A DNA stretch of 64,000 bases from Roseovarius mucosus (GTDB lineage: Bacteria > Pseudomonadota > Alphaproteobacteria > Rhodobacterales > Rhodobacteraceae), in NCBI RefSeq assembly GCF_002080415.1, contig NZ_CP020474.1, positions 1,420,001-1,484,000 of the forward strand. The letters run 5' to 3'. Below the pieces are notes generated by a model. It did no database searches. It was not told the DNA's origin and worked only from the letters and a program-made list of their open reading frames with translations. Shown here piece after piece: positions 8,360 through 17,634 of the stretch. The position numbers were made by a program, and so were the translations under genes. How positions within the stretch are numbered: the first letter of the stretch is position 1; every line of letters starts with the position of its first letter.

Positions 8360-9649
8360 TTACCGATGATCCGTGCGAAGCTGACGCTCCAGCCACTGGG
8401 AATATTGCGAGATACCGTAGCAGGTGATGAAGAACAGGACGCAGGCAAAGCCAAACAGCTCCCAATAGACCCCGTTCCATTCCGCAGAGGCCAGAATCGG
8501 ACCCCGGATCATGCCCACGATGTCAAACATCGAAATGACCGAAACCAGCGTCGTATCCTTGAAGAGGCCCACCGCCACGTTAACGATACCGGGGATCGAG
8601 ATCTTGAGCGCTTGGGGCAGGATGATAAGTTGCATCGCCTGCGCATAGTCCAGACCCAGACTGTCCGCCGCCTCGTATTGCCCGCGCGGCAACGCCGCGA
8701 GGCCCCCCCGGATCACTTCGGCAATATAGGCCGAAGAGAACATCGTGATCATGATGATCACCCGCAGGATCAGGTCGAAATTCGTCCCCGGCGGCAGGAA
8801 ATACGCCAGCACCACATTGGCCACGAACAAGAGCGTGATCAGCGGCACACCGCGAATGAACTCGATAAAGACAACGCAAATCCACTTGATGATCGGCATG
8901 CTCGATTGCCGCCCGAGCGCCAGCAGAATGCCCAACGGCAAAGAGAGCGACACACAGACCACCCCCAGCATCAGGTTGATCATGAACCCGCCCATATCGC
9001 GCGAGGCCACGGCCTCGATGGCCAGCACATTCTCCATCGGTCCGGTTACATAACCTGACAGTATCCAGAATATGAGCGCCGCCACAAACGCCGCTATCAC
9101 CGCAACACCGGCGTTGACCGTCACGACGCGGCTATAGACAACCGCGCCCACCAGCACGCCAATCAAGGCAAAGACCGGCACCATCAAGGACCCGCCCCAA
9201 ATCAGCCAATAGGCGATGAATGGGTAAAGCCCTGTAAAGATCAGCATCTTGCGTGGGAACACCTTGCCAAACAGCACGGGTGCGGCGGCTATGAACAGCA
9301 GCACAAAGGCCAGGCCCGGACGCCAGTATAGCTCGGATGGGTATTTGAACCCGAACAAGAGCTGGTTCCAACGCTCACTCAGCACCGCGAAACAGGCCCC
9401 GGTCTTGCCATCCAGAATCTCACGACAAGCTGACAGGCTCGGGCTGTCCCAGACACCGTTGAGAAACCACGGTGTCGCCGAGATCACAATCTGAAACACC
9501 ACATAGGCCGACACAACCGTCAGAAGTGCATTGCCCGGCGAGGAAAACAGGTTCTCACGCAGCCATTTGATGGCCCCCGTTTGCGTCGCAGGGGGCGGCG
9601 CTTCGGGCAGCATGTGCTTGCGCACAAAGGCGAATTGATCACGGCCCAT
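8360..9649 (-). CDS. bztC: BztC, amino-acid ABC transporter permease
   Basis: A 429-residue inner-membrane permease of the polar amino-acid ABC family. It has about eight hydrophobic segments; the C-terminal half carries the coupling loop EVIRGGLAALPRGQYEAADSLGL that docks with the ATPase. The long N-terminal part before the conserved permease domain is typical of BztB/BztC and longer than in the HisM/GlnP type. The ATG at 9649 lies two bases after the bztB stop; the frame upstream of it is only an open extension. It works as a heterodimer with BztB. Confidence 0.93.
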   Translation of the reverse strand: MGRDQFAFVRKHMLPEAPPPATQTGAIKWLRENLFSSPGNALLTVVSAYVVFQIVISATPWFLNGVWDSPSLSACREILDGKTGACFAVLSERWNQLLFGFKYPSELYWRPGLAFVLLFIAAAPVLFGKVFPRKMLIFTGLYPFIAYWLIWGGSLMVPVFALIGVLVGAVVYSRVVTVNAGVAVIAAFVAALIFWILSGYVTGPMENVLAIEAVASRDMGGFMINLMLGVVCVSLSLPLGILLALGRQSSMPIIKWICVVFIEFIRGVPLITLLFVANVVLAYFLPPGTNFDLILRVIIMITMFSSAYIAEVIRGGLAALPRGQYEAADSLGLDYAQAMQLIILPQALKISIPGIVNVAVGLFKDTTLVSVISMFDIVGMIRGPILASAEWNGVYWELFGFACVLFFITCYGISQYSQWLERQLRTDHR

Positions 9650-9651
9650 GC

Positions 9652-10866
9652 TCAACGCTCCTTCAACTTGATCGAGTTGTTGTAGACGTTCATGATCGCC
9701 GAAATCGCGAGGCTGATCGTGAGATAGAACAACATCAGCATCAGCACGCATTCAATCGCGCGCCCCGTCTGGTTAAGCGTGATCCCCCCCAAGGTGCCCG
9801 TCACATCCATATACCCCACGGCAATGGCGAGCGACGAGTTCTTGGTCAGGTTCAGATATTGCGAAATCAGTGGCGGAATGATCACCCGCAAGGCTTGCGG
9901 CAGGATCACAAGGTTCATGATCCGGTTGGGCCGCAGGCCCAAGGACGCCGCCGCTTCGGTCTGGCCCTTGCTTACCGCCTGAATACCCGCGCGCACGTTC
10001 TCGGCGATGAAGGCGCCGGTATAGATCGCCAGCGCGAACCACAGCGCAATCAGAGAGCCGCGAATATGTAGCCCGCCGTCAAAGTTGAAGCCCTTGAGCG
10101 CCGGATAATTCAGGCTGATCGGCTGACCCAGAACAAAGTAGATCAGGATCGTCGGCACAAAAAGGATAACCAACGACGGCCAGCCCATCGGCAACAGCCG
10201 CCCGGTGTCATACAGCAACTTGGTTGCATAGCGACGATAGGCAAAGACGCCAAAAATCGACGCAAGGAACGTCAGCACCACCACCAACGATCCCGGTCCC
10301 CAGACCGGCGCCGGCGTGTAGATCCCCCGGTTGGTAAAGGCAAAGGCGTCGAACAGCATAGATGCATCTGCGTTGTCGCCCCTAAACTGGTTGGGCGAAG
10401 GCAAAACCGCCGTCATCACGGTAAAGATGATGAGGATCCAGATCAGCACCGGGATGTTGCGAAAGATCTCGACGTAAAAGGCCATCAACTTGCGCACCAG
10501 CCAGTTGGGCGAGAGCCGCAGCACACCGGCCGTGACCCCGAAAATCGTCGCCGTCGCACAGCCAAGGAAGGCCACGATCAAAGTGTTGATCACGCCCACC
10601 AGAGAGGCGCGCAAATGGCTAGACTGACTGTCGTATTCAATGGGCCGCTGATTGATGTCGTAATTCGCTGGATTACTCAGAAACCCAAACGAGATATTCT
10701 GCCCCTGCGCCGCAAGGTTGTTGACAAGATTGGCCCCGAGATAGCCAAGCAACAACATCAACAGAACCAGCGCGATGAATTGGAAAGTGTAAGAGCGATA
10801 CCGTGTATCGTAAATCAGCATAGAAAGCTGAAACGACGCCTTGGGAGGGTCGGTCATCGTTGTCAT
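9652..10866 (-). CDS. bztB: BztB, amino-acid ABC transporter permease
   Basis: A 404-residue permease paired with BztC. Several membrane segments are visible (FIALVLLMLLLGYLG near residues 30-45; LVVVLTFLASIFGVFAY in the middle), and the coupling loop is ENVRAGIQAVSKGQTEAAAS near residue 300. Like BztC, it carries an enlarged N-terminal half. The start is read as MTTMTDPP, with GGGAAACC upstream; an ATG three codons later is possible. It is separated from bztA by a GC-rich hairpin, so it is probably made in smaller amount than the binding protein. Confidence 0.93.
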   Translation of the reverse strand: MTTMTDPPKASFQLSMLIYDTRYRSYTFQFIALVLLMLLLGYLGANLVNNLAAQGQNISFGFLSNPANYDINQRPIEYDSQSSHLRASLVGVINTLIVAFLGCATATIFGVTAGVLRLSPNWLVRKLMAFYVEIFRNIPVLIWILIIFTVMTAVLPSPNQFRGDNADASMLFDAFAFTNRGIYTPAPVWGPGSLVVVLTFLASIFGVFAYRRYATKLLYDTGRLLPMGWPSLVILFVPTILIYFVLGQPISLNYPALKGFNFDGGLHIRGSLIALWFALAIYTGAFIAENVRAGIQAVSKGQTEAAASLGLRPNRIMNLVILPQALRVIIPPLISQYLNLTKNSSLAIAVGYMDVTGTLGGITLNQTGRAIECVLMLMLFYLTISLAISAIMNVYNNSIKLKER

Positions 10867-10946
10867 CTTGGGTTTCCCTGTGTTTCGACCCGGATTTTTA
10901 TCGGCATCGCTGCCGTGGGCCGATTTTTAAGTAGTCTACTGGTGAA

Positions 10947-10973
10947 AAGGGCGCGGGAATTTCCCGCGCCCTT
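10947..10973 (-). terminator. Intercistronic hairpin between bztA and bztB
   Basis: An 11-bp perfect stem (AAGGGCGCGGG with CCCGCGCCCTT, 5-base loop) lies 13 bases after the bztA stop and is followed on the minus strand by TTTT. This fits a partial terminator or 3'-end stabiliser that lets the binding protein accumulate above the membrane subunits. Confidence 0.7.
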
Positions 10974-10985
10974 CGTCAGGATCGC

Positions 10986-12005
10986 TTACCGGAACGGCGG
11001 GGCATACATGATGCCGCCCTGCGTCCACTGCGCATTCAGACCACGGGCCAGACCGATCGGGGTCTTTTCGCCGATGTTCTTCTCGAAGATTTCGCCGTAG
11101 TTACCACCGACGGAAATCGCGCGCTTGGCCCAGTCATTGTCGAGGCCGATCATCGCGCCCAGCTCACCTTCGGTGCCGAGGATACGGTTGATCTCCGGGT
11201 TTGCACCGGCTGCGGCAGACAGCTCGCCGATATTCGCCGAGGTGATGCCCATTTCTTCGGCAGCCACGAGCGCGTAGAACGTCCAGCGCACGATATCACC
11301 CCAGTCGTTGTCGCCATGGCGCACCAGCGGGCCGAGCGGCTCTTTCGAGATGATTTCCGGAAGGATCACGTGATCGCCGGGATTCTCGAACGCAGCGCGC
11401 GTGGATGCCAGACCCGACGCGTCGGTCGTGTAGGTATCGCAGGCACCAGCCAGATACTGCTGCTGACCTTCGGCATTGGTCTCAATCGGCACCGGCTCGT
11501 AGCTGATGTTGTTGGCGCGGAAGAAATCCGCAAGGTTCAGCTCGGTGGTGGTGCCAGTCTGGATGCAGACCGTTGCGCCGTCCAGCTCTTTGGCAGAGCT
11601 GACGCCCAGCGACTTGGGCACAAGGAAACCCTGACCGTCATAGTAGTTCACGCCGACGAAATCGAACTTGAGGTCGGTATCGCGCGAGAAGGTCCAAGTG
11701 GTGTTGCGCGCCAGCAAGTCGATCTCACCCGAGGCAAGCGCTGTAAAGCGGGTCTTGCCGGTGGTCGGCACGAATTCAACGGCATTTCCATCGCCCAGCA
11801 CAGCGGCGGCAACAGCGCGGCAGATCGCCACGTCAAAACCTTCCCAAACACCGTTTGCATCGGGGGCGGCAAAGCCCACGAGGCCGGTGGTCACACCACA
11901 GTTCAGCTTACCGCGGGCCTTCACGTCATCCAACGTGGCAGCCGCAGAAGCGCCAGCCGCAAGGCCGGCCACCGTCAGCGCGCCCAAAAATACGGTTTTT
12001 TTCAT
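10986..12005 (-). CDS. bztA: BztA, glutamate/glutamine/aspartate/asparagine-binding protein
   Basis: A 339-residue periplasmic binding protein. The signal peptide is about residues 1-21 (MKKTVFLGALTVAGLAAGASA), followed by LDDVKARGKLNCGVTTGLVGF, the first lobe of family 3 solute-binding proteins. The hinge and ligand region TRFTALASGEIDLLARNTTW is intact. By homology to the Rhodobacter bzt system it delivers acidic amino acids and their amides to BztBC/D. It is the first gene of the operon; the 204 bp upstream contain TTGACG (12137-12132, minus strand) but only a poor -10. Confidence 0.95.
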   Translation of the reverse strand: MKKTVFLGALTVAGLAAGASAAATLDDVKARGKLNCGVTTGLVGFAAPDANGVWEGFDVAICRAVAAAVLGDGNAVEFVPTTGKTRFTALASGEIDLLARNTTWTFSRDTDLKFDFVGVNYYDGQGFLVPKSLGVSSAKELDGATVCIQTGTTTELNLADFFRANNISYEPVPIETNAEGQQQYLAGACDTYTTDASGLASTRAAFENPGDHVILPEIISKEPLGPLVRHGDNDWGDIVRWTFYALVAAEEMGITSANIGELSAAAGANPEINRILGTEGELGAMIGLDNDWAKRAISVGGNYGEIFEKNIGEKTPIGLARGLNAQWTQGGIMYAPPFR

Positions 12006-12209
12006 GTTTACCTCTTCCTGATTATCCGCCCTTCAAGAGCGGTTTGTCGGGCCAATCGGCCCATTGTGACACTGTTGGCAGGGCTTTCACCCCTCTCAGT
12101 GACGCCAAGTTTGTGTGGATTCATCATGAAACGTCAAGTCTTTGTTCACGAAACCATATGGCAAAACCCGGCGAAACCGGCCCCTGCCGTTGCGTCAGTC
12201 GCTTGGCGG

Positions 12210-12932
12210 TCAGACTGACTGATCCTTACGCGAAAGATCATAAAACCGCTTGGCATGGATAAAGTCAGATTGTTTCCTTGCGGCCATCTCTTCCGCCTCT
12301 TCATCGCTACCCCATTGCTCTGCCTGCCAGGTTTCATCGACCCGAGACAGGTCCCAGAGCGTTTTAACGGGGTAAAACCCGTCCAAAGCCGCAAATCCTA
12401 TCACAAGCGACCCACTCAGGCTCACAAGGTCGTGAAAGGCCGTCAAAGCCCAAATGTCCAGCGCATCCACATGTGCCCGCAACCGTGCCATTGCCTGCAC
12501 ATCCTGCGGCACATGCACCACGCCCTCAACCGCAAGCAGCTTGGCGGACAGGACCGATTCGGTCCAATCGAGCAGCGGATTCCATGCCGCTGCCTGTTTT
12601 TCGACCAGTTCGCTGGGGCTCACTGCCCGATAACAGATCAGATCACTGTCGCCATAGGCGGCCAGCATCTCGGCCACTTCGGATTTCTGATGTGCCACCT
12701 TGTCGATGGCTGCATTGGCCGACCGGGTAAAAGGCATGGTACCGGGGTCGATCTTGCCTTCTTGCGCATCCCACTCCGCGGCGATCGCCTCGGCCAAGGC
12801 CCGCGTCGGCACGCTCAGCACCGCCTTGGCCGGGGTGCGCACCGCGCGCCCGTCTAGCCGCACGCCGAACCCGTCGCCCTCTTCGACAACGCCCGCCTCT
12901 GTCCAGAACCGCTTGGCTTTCCATTCGCTCAT
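12210..12932 (-). CDS. ATP12-family F1-ATPase assembly chaperone
   Basis: A 240-residue ATP12 family protein. In mitochondria ATP12 holds the F1 alpha subunit until the alpha3beta3 ring forms; alphaproteobacterial homologues are taken to do the same in the cytoplasm. The family pattern is seen in MSEWKAKRFW at the start, GFGVRLDGRAVRTPAK, EWDAQEGKIDPGTMPFTR and DLICYRA. It starts three bases after the HAD gene stop, within a tightly packed minus-strand operon (crcB, pseudouridine synthase, HAD, ATP12). Confidence 0.93.
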   Translation of the reverse strand: MSEWKAKRFWTEAGVVEEGDGFGVRLDGRAVRTPAKAVLSVPTRALAEAIAAEWDAQEGKIDPGTMPFTRSANAAIDKVAHQKSEVAEMLAAYGDSDLICYRAVSPSELVEKQAAAWNPLLDWTESVLSAKLLAVEGVVHVPQDVQAMARLRAHVDALDIWALTAFHDLVSLSGSLVIGFAALDGFYPVKTLWDLSRVDETWQAEQWGSDEEAEEMAARKQSDFIHAKRFYDLSRKDQSV

Positions 12933-12935
12933 CGT

Positions 12936-13610
12936 CTACCCCCAAATCCGCGCCAAAGCCTCGGGGAGCGCGCGGAAATCCTGCACGATTTCGCGGGCGG
13001 CCCCCAGCGCTTCGGGCCGGTGATACCCCCAAGAAACACCAATGCCCGCAATCCCCGCCGCCTGCGCCATGTCCATGTCGAAACTCGTATCGCCCACCAT
13101 AACCGCATTCTCTGGCGCAACCCCGGTCTCTGCCAGCGCCGCCCGCAGCATAGAAGGATGCGGCTTGGAGGGATGATGATCTGCCACCTGCCGCGTCACG
13201 AAGTAAGACCGGAGACCATGGCCCTCCAAGAGTTTGTCCAGACCCCGCGCCGATTTGCCCGTGGCGACCCCCAACAGGGTTTCCGGCACCGCATGCAGCG
13301 CCTTCAACGTCTCAAGCGCGTGGGGATAAAGCGGCGAAGAGGCTTGCACGCCCGTCTCTGCCCGCAAACCCATATAGGCCTCTTTATACCACGCCACGAT
13401 CCGCGCGTGGACATCGCCGGGCAATTGCGGCGCCAGTCGCGCCACCGCCACATCCAGCGACAGACCGACAATGCCCAAAATCACCTCGCGCACAGGTGCC
13501 GGTTCCCCGGCCCGATCAAACGCCGACCGCATCGCCGCCAGAATGTCACCTTGGCTGTCCACCAGCGTGCCATCGACATCAAAGATCACCAGACGCAAGG
13601 GACGGCTCAT
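12936..13610 (-). CDS. HAD-IA hydrolase, phosphoglycolate phosphatase-like
   Basis: A 224-residue haloacid-dehalogenase phosphatase. Motif I is VIFDVDGTLVDS at residues 9-20 with the nucleophile and acid Asp, motif II the Thr in GVATGKS, and motifs III/IV KPHPSML and VMVGDTSFDMDMA. The small helical cap after motif I fits subfamily IA. Substrate is uncertain (phosphoglycolate or another small phosphate ester). Its ATG overlaps the stop of the pseudouridine synthase (ATGA); the open frame upstream lies over that gene and is ignored. Confidence 0.9.
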   Translation of the reverse strand: MSRPLRLVIFDVDGTLVDSQGDILAAMRSAFDRAGEPAPVREVILGIVGLSLDVAVARLAPQLPGDVHARIVAWYKEAYMGLRAETGVQASSPLYPHALETLKALHAVPETLLGVATGKSARGLDKLLEGHGLRSYFVTRQVADHHPSKPHPSMLRAALAETGVAPENAVMVGDTSFDMDMAQAAGIAGIGVSWGYHRPEALGAAREIVQDFRALPEALARIWG

Positions 13611-14650
13611 GCCATATCCTCTAGCGGGTCCTCCGGCGCTTCGGATGGCACCCACTGAAACAGGTCCCAAGTCCGCGCCATATGCTCGGGCAATGGGGCT
13701 GTGATGTGCAGAATGGCCCGTGACACCGGATGCTCGATCTTGAGCGACCGCGCGTGCAGATGCAACTTGCGGCTTACATCGCCACCCAGCTGCGCGCCCC
13801 AGCCATCGCCCAGATTCTCCTGCCCTGATCCGCCATATTTGCCATCGCCCACGATGGGATGCCCGATCTCGGCCATATGCGCGCGCAGCTGATGCGTCCG
13901 CCCCGTCACCGGAATCAGCGCCATCCAAGCCGTGCGCGCACCCGCCGCTTCGATCACCGCATAATCGGTGGTCGCAGGCTTTGCCCCCGGCGTCGCGTCA
14001 ATGTCGCGCGGATGCAAGCACAGCATCTTCTCGCCCTCGCCCTTGGCCCCATGCCCCGGCGCCTTGACCAGACCAAAGCGAATGGTGCCCATACGCGGCG
14101 TGGGCACGCCCGCCACGGCCGCCCAGTAAATCTTGCGCGTGTTGCGATGCCGGAACGCCGCCGTCAGCCCCTTGGCCGCCTCCCGCGTGCGCGCCAGCAA
14201 CAAGACGCCCGATGTGTCCTTGTCCAAGCGATGCACCAGACGCGGCTTGTCCTCGGCCCCAAAGCGCAGCGCCTCCGCCAACCCGTCCACATGGCGCAAT
14301 TGCTTGCTGCCGCCCTGCACCGGCAGGCCCGGCGGTTTGTTCAGGGCGATGATATGGTCATCGCGGTAAATCACGCAGGATTGGATCATCTTGGCATCCG
14401 CCGGGCTGATCCGCGCCAAAGCTCCTGTCGGGCGCTCATCGGTATCGGGCAACGGCGGAATACGCACACTCTGCCCAACCTCAAGCCGCGTCGCGGGTTT
14501 TACCCGCCCGCCATCGACCCGCAGTTCGCCTTTGCGGCACATCTTTTCGATCTGCACTTGCCCCACATGCGGAAACAGCCGCCGAACCCAGCGATCCAAC
14601 CGCTGATCGCCGTCATCCGGTCCTACAATCCGTGTCTGCACTCCGCTCAT
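13607..14650 (-). CDS. RluA-family rRNA pseudouridine synthase (RluC-like)
   Basis: A 347-residue pseudouridine synthase with an N-terminal S4 RNA-binding domain (RLDRWVRRLFPHVGQVQIEKM, with the basic CRKGELRVDG strand) and a catalytic domain whose motif HRLDKDTSG contains the catalytic Asp. It isomerises specific uridines in 23S rRNA, most likely at RluC/RluD-type positions; the exact site cannot be assigned from sequence alone. It overlaps crcB upstream and the HAD gene downstream, each by four bases. Confidence 0.9.
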   Translation of the reverse strand: MSGVQTRIVGPDDGDQRLDRWVRRLFPHVGQVQIEKMCRKGELRVDGGRVKPATRLEVGQSVRIPPLPDTDERPTGALARISPADAKMIQSCVIYRDDHIIALNKPPGLPVQGGSKQLRHVDGLAEALRFGAEDKPRLVHRLDKDTSGVLLLARTREAAKGLTAAFRHRNTRKIYWAAVAGVPTPRMGTIRFGLVKAPGHGAKGEGEKMLCLHPRDIDATPGAKPATTDYAVIEAAGARTAWMALIPVTGRTHQLRAHMAEIGHPIVGDGKYGGSGQENLGDGWGAQLGGDVSRKLHLHARSLKIEHPVSRAILHITAPLPEHMARTWDLFQWVPSEAPEDPLEDMA

Positions 14651-15024
14651 GCGAAAAACCCCCGCGCCAGCCAGACGCCCAAAATCAAGGCCCCGATGGA
14701 CAATCCCACCGACAGGCCGACATATCCCAAAGCCGCCATCGCCTGCCCCCGCTCCCAGAGCATGAAGGCCTCAAGCGAGAACGCCGAAAACGTCGTGAAG
14801 CCACCCAAAAGGCCCGTCATGACCAAGGGGCTGATTTGCCCGGCACCCCGCTGTGCGAGGATCACCACGGCCAGCCCCATCAGAAAGGATCCGATAACGT
14901 TAACACCAAGCACGCCAACCGGGAAACCCGGCGCAGCCAAGCGCTGTGCCAAGAGCACCACGCCATAGCGCAGGCACGACCCAATCGCGCCCCCCACGGC
15001 CACCTGAAGCAATGCGGACATCAT
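14647..15024 (-). CDS. crcB: CrcB, fluoride exporter
   Basis: A 125-residue membrane protein of the Fluc/CrcB family, which forms dual-topology dimers and exports fluoride. Four hydrophobic segments are visible, with the family signatures GGAIGSCLRY near the start, NVIGSFLMG in helix 2 and GGFTTFSAFSLE in helix 3 (the Phe box and Thr of the ion path). Two adjacent ATGs are possible starts. I looked for a fluoride riboswitch in the 116 bases upstream and did not recognise one. Confidence 0.93.
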   Translation of the reverse strand: MMSALLQVAVGGAIGSCLRYGVVLLAQRLAAPGFPVGVLGVNVIGSFLMGLAVVILAQRGAGQISPLVMTGLLGGFTTFSAFSLEAFMLWERGQAMAALGYVGLSVGLSIGALILGVWLARGFFA

Positions 15025-15140
15025 GCCCGCGTCTGTCGCGCGCGCCCGGTCAATTGTCAAGCGCGGCACCCGGATCTGCCGCTCAGCGCGCCAGACCTGC
15101 ACAAATTCGCAGGATTTTGTAAGGTTCGTACACTGCGCGC

Positions 15141-15629
15141 TCAGCCGCCTGCGCGCCGCGCCCAGCGCAACTGCGCCTCCGTTTCCACCGCACAGGGCCG
15201 GATATGGCGCAATCTCTCCAATGCTGCATCAGGGTCTTCGCCCTGCGCGATCATCAACCGCAGGGCCACCATCCCCGATCTGCCACAGCCCCCCCGGCAA
15301 TGCACCAGAACCCGCCCGCCCCCGGCCAGCGCGCGCGCGATATCTTGGCTGGCCTTAGTCCAGGCTTCGATCTGGCTTGTGTCCGGCACGCCGTAATCCG
15401 GGATCGGAAACGCCACCCAACGGCTCCCCGCCTCTTGCACATCATTGCCAAATGTTTCGGCCCCCGCGCTCAACATCTCGGCTGGCATGGTCAAGGACAC
15501 CACAAGCGCTGGTTTCCAGTCGCGGATATGCGCAAGGTCGGCGGCATAGTCACCCCCCGCCCCCGGTAGCGGCGCAAGCGCTAGAGTGCCCCCGCCAACC
15601 CGGAGCGCGTAGATGATGAAATCATCCAT
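15141..15629 (-). CDS. Protein tyrosine / dual-specificity phosphatase family protein
   Basis: A 162-residue cysteine phosphatase. The P-loop is HCRGGCGRSG, with nucleophile Cys111 and Arg117, and a candidate general acid is Asp78 in IPDYGVPD. The layout matches small CDKN3/DSP-like phosphatases found in Rhodobacterales. The target is unknown and could be a phosphoprotein or a small phosphate ester. It lies upstream of crcB on the same strand with a 116-base gap, so co-transcription is possible but not shown. Confidence 0.85.
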   Translation of the reverse strand: MDDFIIYALRVGGGTLALAPLPGAGGDYAADLAHIRDWKPALVVSLTMPAEMLSAGAETFGNDVQEAGSRWVAFPIPDYGVPDTSQIEAWTKASQDIARALAGGGRVLVHCRGGCGRSGMVALRLMIAQGEDPDAALERLRHIRPCAVETEAQLRWARRAGG

Positions 15630-15763
15630 AAAGTAAACACCTTGATGACAAGCGTTCCGTCACATCTGTCCAGCTTTGCCAGATTACCCACAAAAAGCAA
15701 GGTGGACGCCTCCGCCCCCTCGCCTTACGTTACGAAGGCATCCGAATCCCGCAAAGGCACCCC

Positions 15764-17530
15764 ATGTCCGACACCCCGCCCCCCGGCTATCAGGTTCTCG
15801 CCCGCAAATACCGGCCCGAGACCTTTGCCGATCTGGTCGGTCAAGATGCGATGGTGCGCACACTCAAGAATGCCTTTCAGGCCGACCGCATCGCGCAAGC
15901 CTTTATAATGACAGGGATTCGCGGCACCGGAAAAACCACAACGGCGCGCATCATCGCCAAGGGCATGAACTGTATCGGTCCCGATGGGCAGGGTGGCCCC
16001 ACGACCGAACCTTGCGGCCAATGCGAACATTGCCGTGCCATCATGGAAGGGCGCCATGTCGATGTGATGGAGATGGACGCCGCCAGCCGGACCGGCGTGG
16101 GCGACATCCGGGAAATCATCGAGAGCGTGAATTATCGCGCCGCCTCAGCACGTTACAAGATCTACATCATCGACGAAGTGCATATGCTCTCGGTCAATGC
16201 GTTCAACGCCCTGCTCAAGACGTTGGAAGAGCCGCCCGCGCATGTGAAATTCATCTTCGCCACCACCGAAATCCGCAAGGTTCCGGTGACGGTGCTGTCG
16301 CGCTGCCAACGCTTTGACCTGCGCCGCATTGAACCCGAGGTGATGATCGCGCTCCTGCGCCGCATTGCCGACCGGGAAGGCGCGCAGATCACCGATGACG
16401 CGCTGGCCCTCATCACCCGCGCGGCAGAGGGCTCTGCCCGCGACGCCACCTCTTTGCTGGATCAGGCGATTTCCCATGGTGCAGGGGAAACCACGGCGGA
16501 TCAGGTGCGCGCCATGTTGGGGCTGGCGGATCGTGGCCGGGTGCTTGATCTCTTTGACATGATCCTGCGCGGCGATGCGGCCGGGGCGCTCTCGGAACTC
16601 AGCGCGCAATATGCCGAAGGGGCCGATCCACTGGCCGTGCTGCGCGATCTTGCCGAGATAACCCATTGGATCTCTGTTGTTAAAATAACGCCCGACGCCG
16701 CCAACGACCCCACAATCGGCCCCGATGAACGCGCCCGAGGTCTGGACATGGCCACCGCCTTGCCGATGCGCGTGCTCACCCGGATGTGGCAAATGCTGCT
16801 CAAAGCGCTAGAGGAAGTGGCGCAATCACCCAACGCGATGATGGCCGCCGAAATGGCGGTGATCCGCCTCACCCATGTGGCCGACCTGCCCACGCCCGAA
16901 GACCTCGTGCGCCGCCTCCAAGACGCGCCGCCCAATGGCCCGGGCGGCGGCGGCGGCCCCCGCATGCAGGCCAACCCACCCCAGAGCACCCATGCTCAGG
17001 CTCACACCCATGCGCCCACCCATTCCGGTCCCTCGGGGCCAGTCTCGCAAGGTGCTGTGTCGCCTATGCTGGCCACAGACCCGGAAGAGGTGCTGTCCCG
17101 CTACCCCAGCTTTGAGCATGTGCTGGAGCTGATCCGCGCCAATCGCGATGTCAAGCTCCTGCTCGAGGTCGAAGGGCATATCCGCCTTGCCAACTATCGC
17201 CCCGGCCGGATTGAATTCACCCCCACGCCCGATGCTCCCGGCGATCTGGCACAGCGTCTGGGCAGCGCGCTACAACGCTGGACCGGCAATCGTTGGGCCG
17301 TCACCTTGGTGAATTCGGCCACCGCCCCTACCATTCTCGAGGCGCGCAATGCCGCCAAAGATGCGGCAGAGTCTGACGCCCGGCAGCATCCGCTGGTGCA
17401 AGCAGTCTTTGCCGCTTTTCCCCGGGCAAAGATTGCGCGGGTGAAAACCGAGAAAGATATCACATCCCATGCCGAGACCGAGGCCCTGCCCGAGGTGGAC
17501 GAGGAATGGGACCCTTTCGAAGAGGATTGA
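15764..17530 (+). CDS. dnaX: DNA polymerase III subunits gamma/tau
   Basis: The 588-residue clamp-loader ATPase. The N-terminus YQVLARKYRPETFADLVGQD and Walker A GIRGTGKTTTARI are typical, followed by the zinc module (CGQCEHC with an upstream Cys), the DEVH box IIDEVHMLS and the SRC sensor in VLSRCQRFD. A Pro/His-rich linker (about residues 385-425) precedes the tau C-terminal domain. I saw no E. coli-type A6G slippery site, so a shorter gamma form by that route is not supported. It heads the conserved dnaX-ybaB-recR group. Confidence 0.96.
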   Translation: MSDTPPPGYQVLARKYRPETFADLVGQDAMVRTLKNAFQADRIAQAFIMTGIRGTGKTTTARIIAKGMNCIGPDGQGGPTTEPCGQCEHCRAIMEGRHVDVMEMDAASRTGVGDIREIIESVNYRAASARYKIYIIDEVHMLSVNAFNALLKTLEEPPAHVKFIFATTEIRKVPVTVLSRCQRFDLRRIEPEVMIALLRRIADREGAQITDDALALITRAAEGSARDATSLLDQAISHGAGETTADQVRAMLGLADRGRVLDLFDMILRGDAAGALSELSAQYAEGADPLAVLRDLAEITHWISVVKITPDAANDPTIGPDERARGLDMATALPMRVLTRMWQMLLKALEEVAQSPNAMMAAEMAVIRLTHVADLPTPEDLVRRLQDAPPNGPGGGGGPRMQANPPQSTHAQAHTHAPTHSGPSGPVSQGAVSPMLATDPEEVLSRYPSFEHVLELIRANRDVKLLLEVEGHIRLANYRPGRIEFTPTPDAPGDLAQRLGSALQRWTGNRWAVTLVNSATAPTILEARNAAKDAAESDARQHPLVQAVFAAFPRAKIARVKTEKDITSHAETEALPEVDEEWDPFEED

Positions 17531-17634
17531 ACACCGCACCGCTTGCCTGTCGCCTTAAGACCGCAGATATGCTTAAAGGCGGCAACGTCATTCAATGGCC
17601 CGCCCTGCGGGCCAAAACCACAGGAGATTACAGC

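Noticed and set aside
15025..15140. Fluoride riboswitch before crcB
   Set aside because: I could not find the conserved crcB-motif pairing in this gap, and crcB sits in an overlapping operon.
15764..17530. Programmed frameshift in dnaX giving a separate gamma subunit
   Set aside because: No A6G-type slippery site with a following hairpin was seen; the gene reads through as tau.
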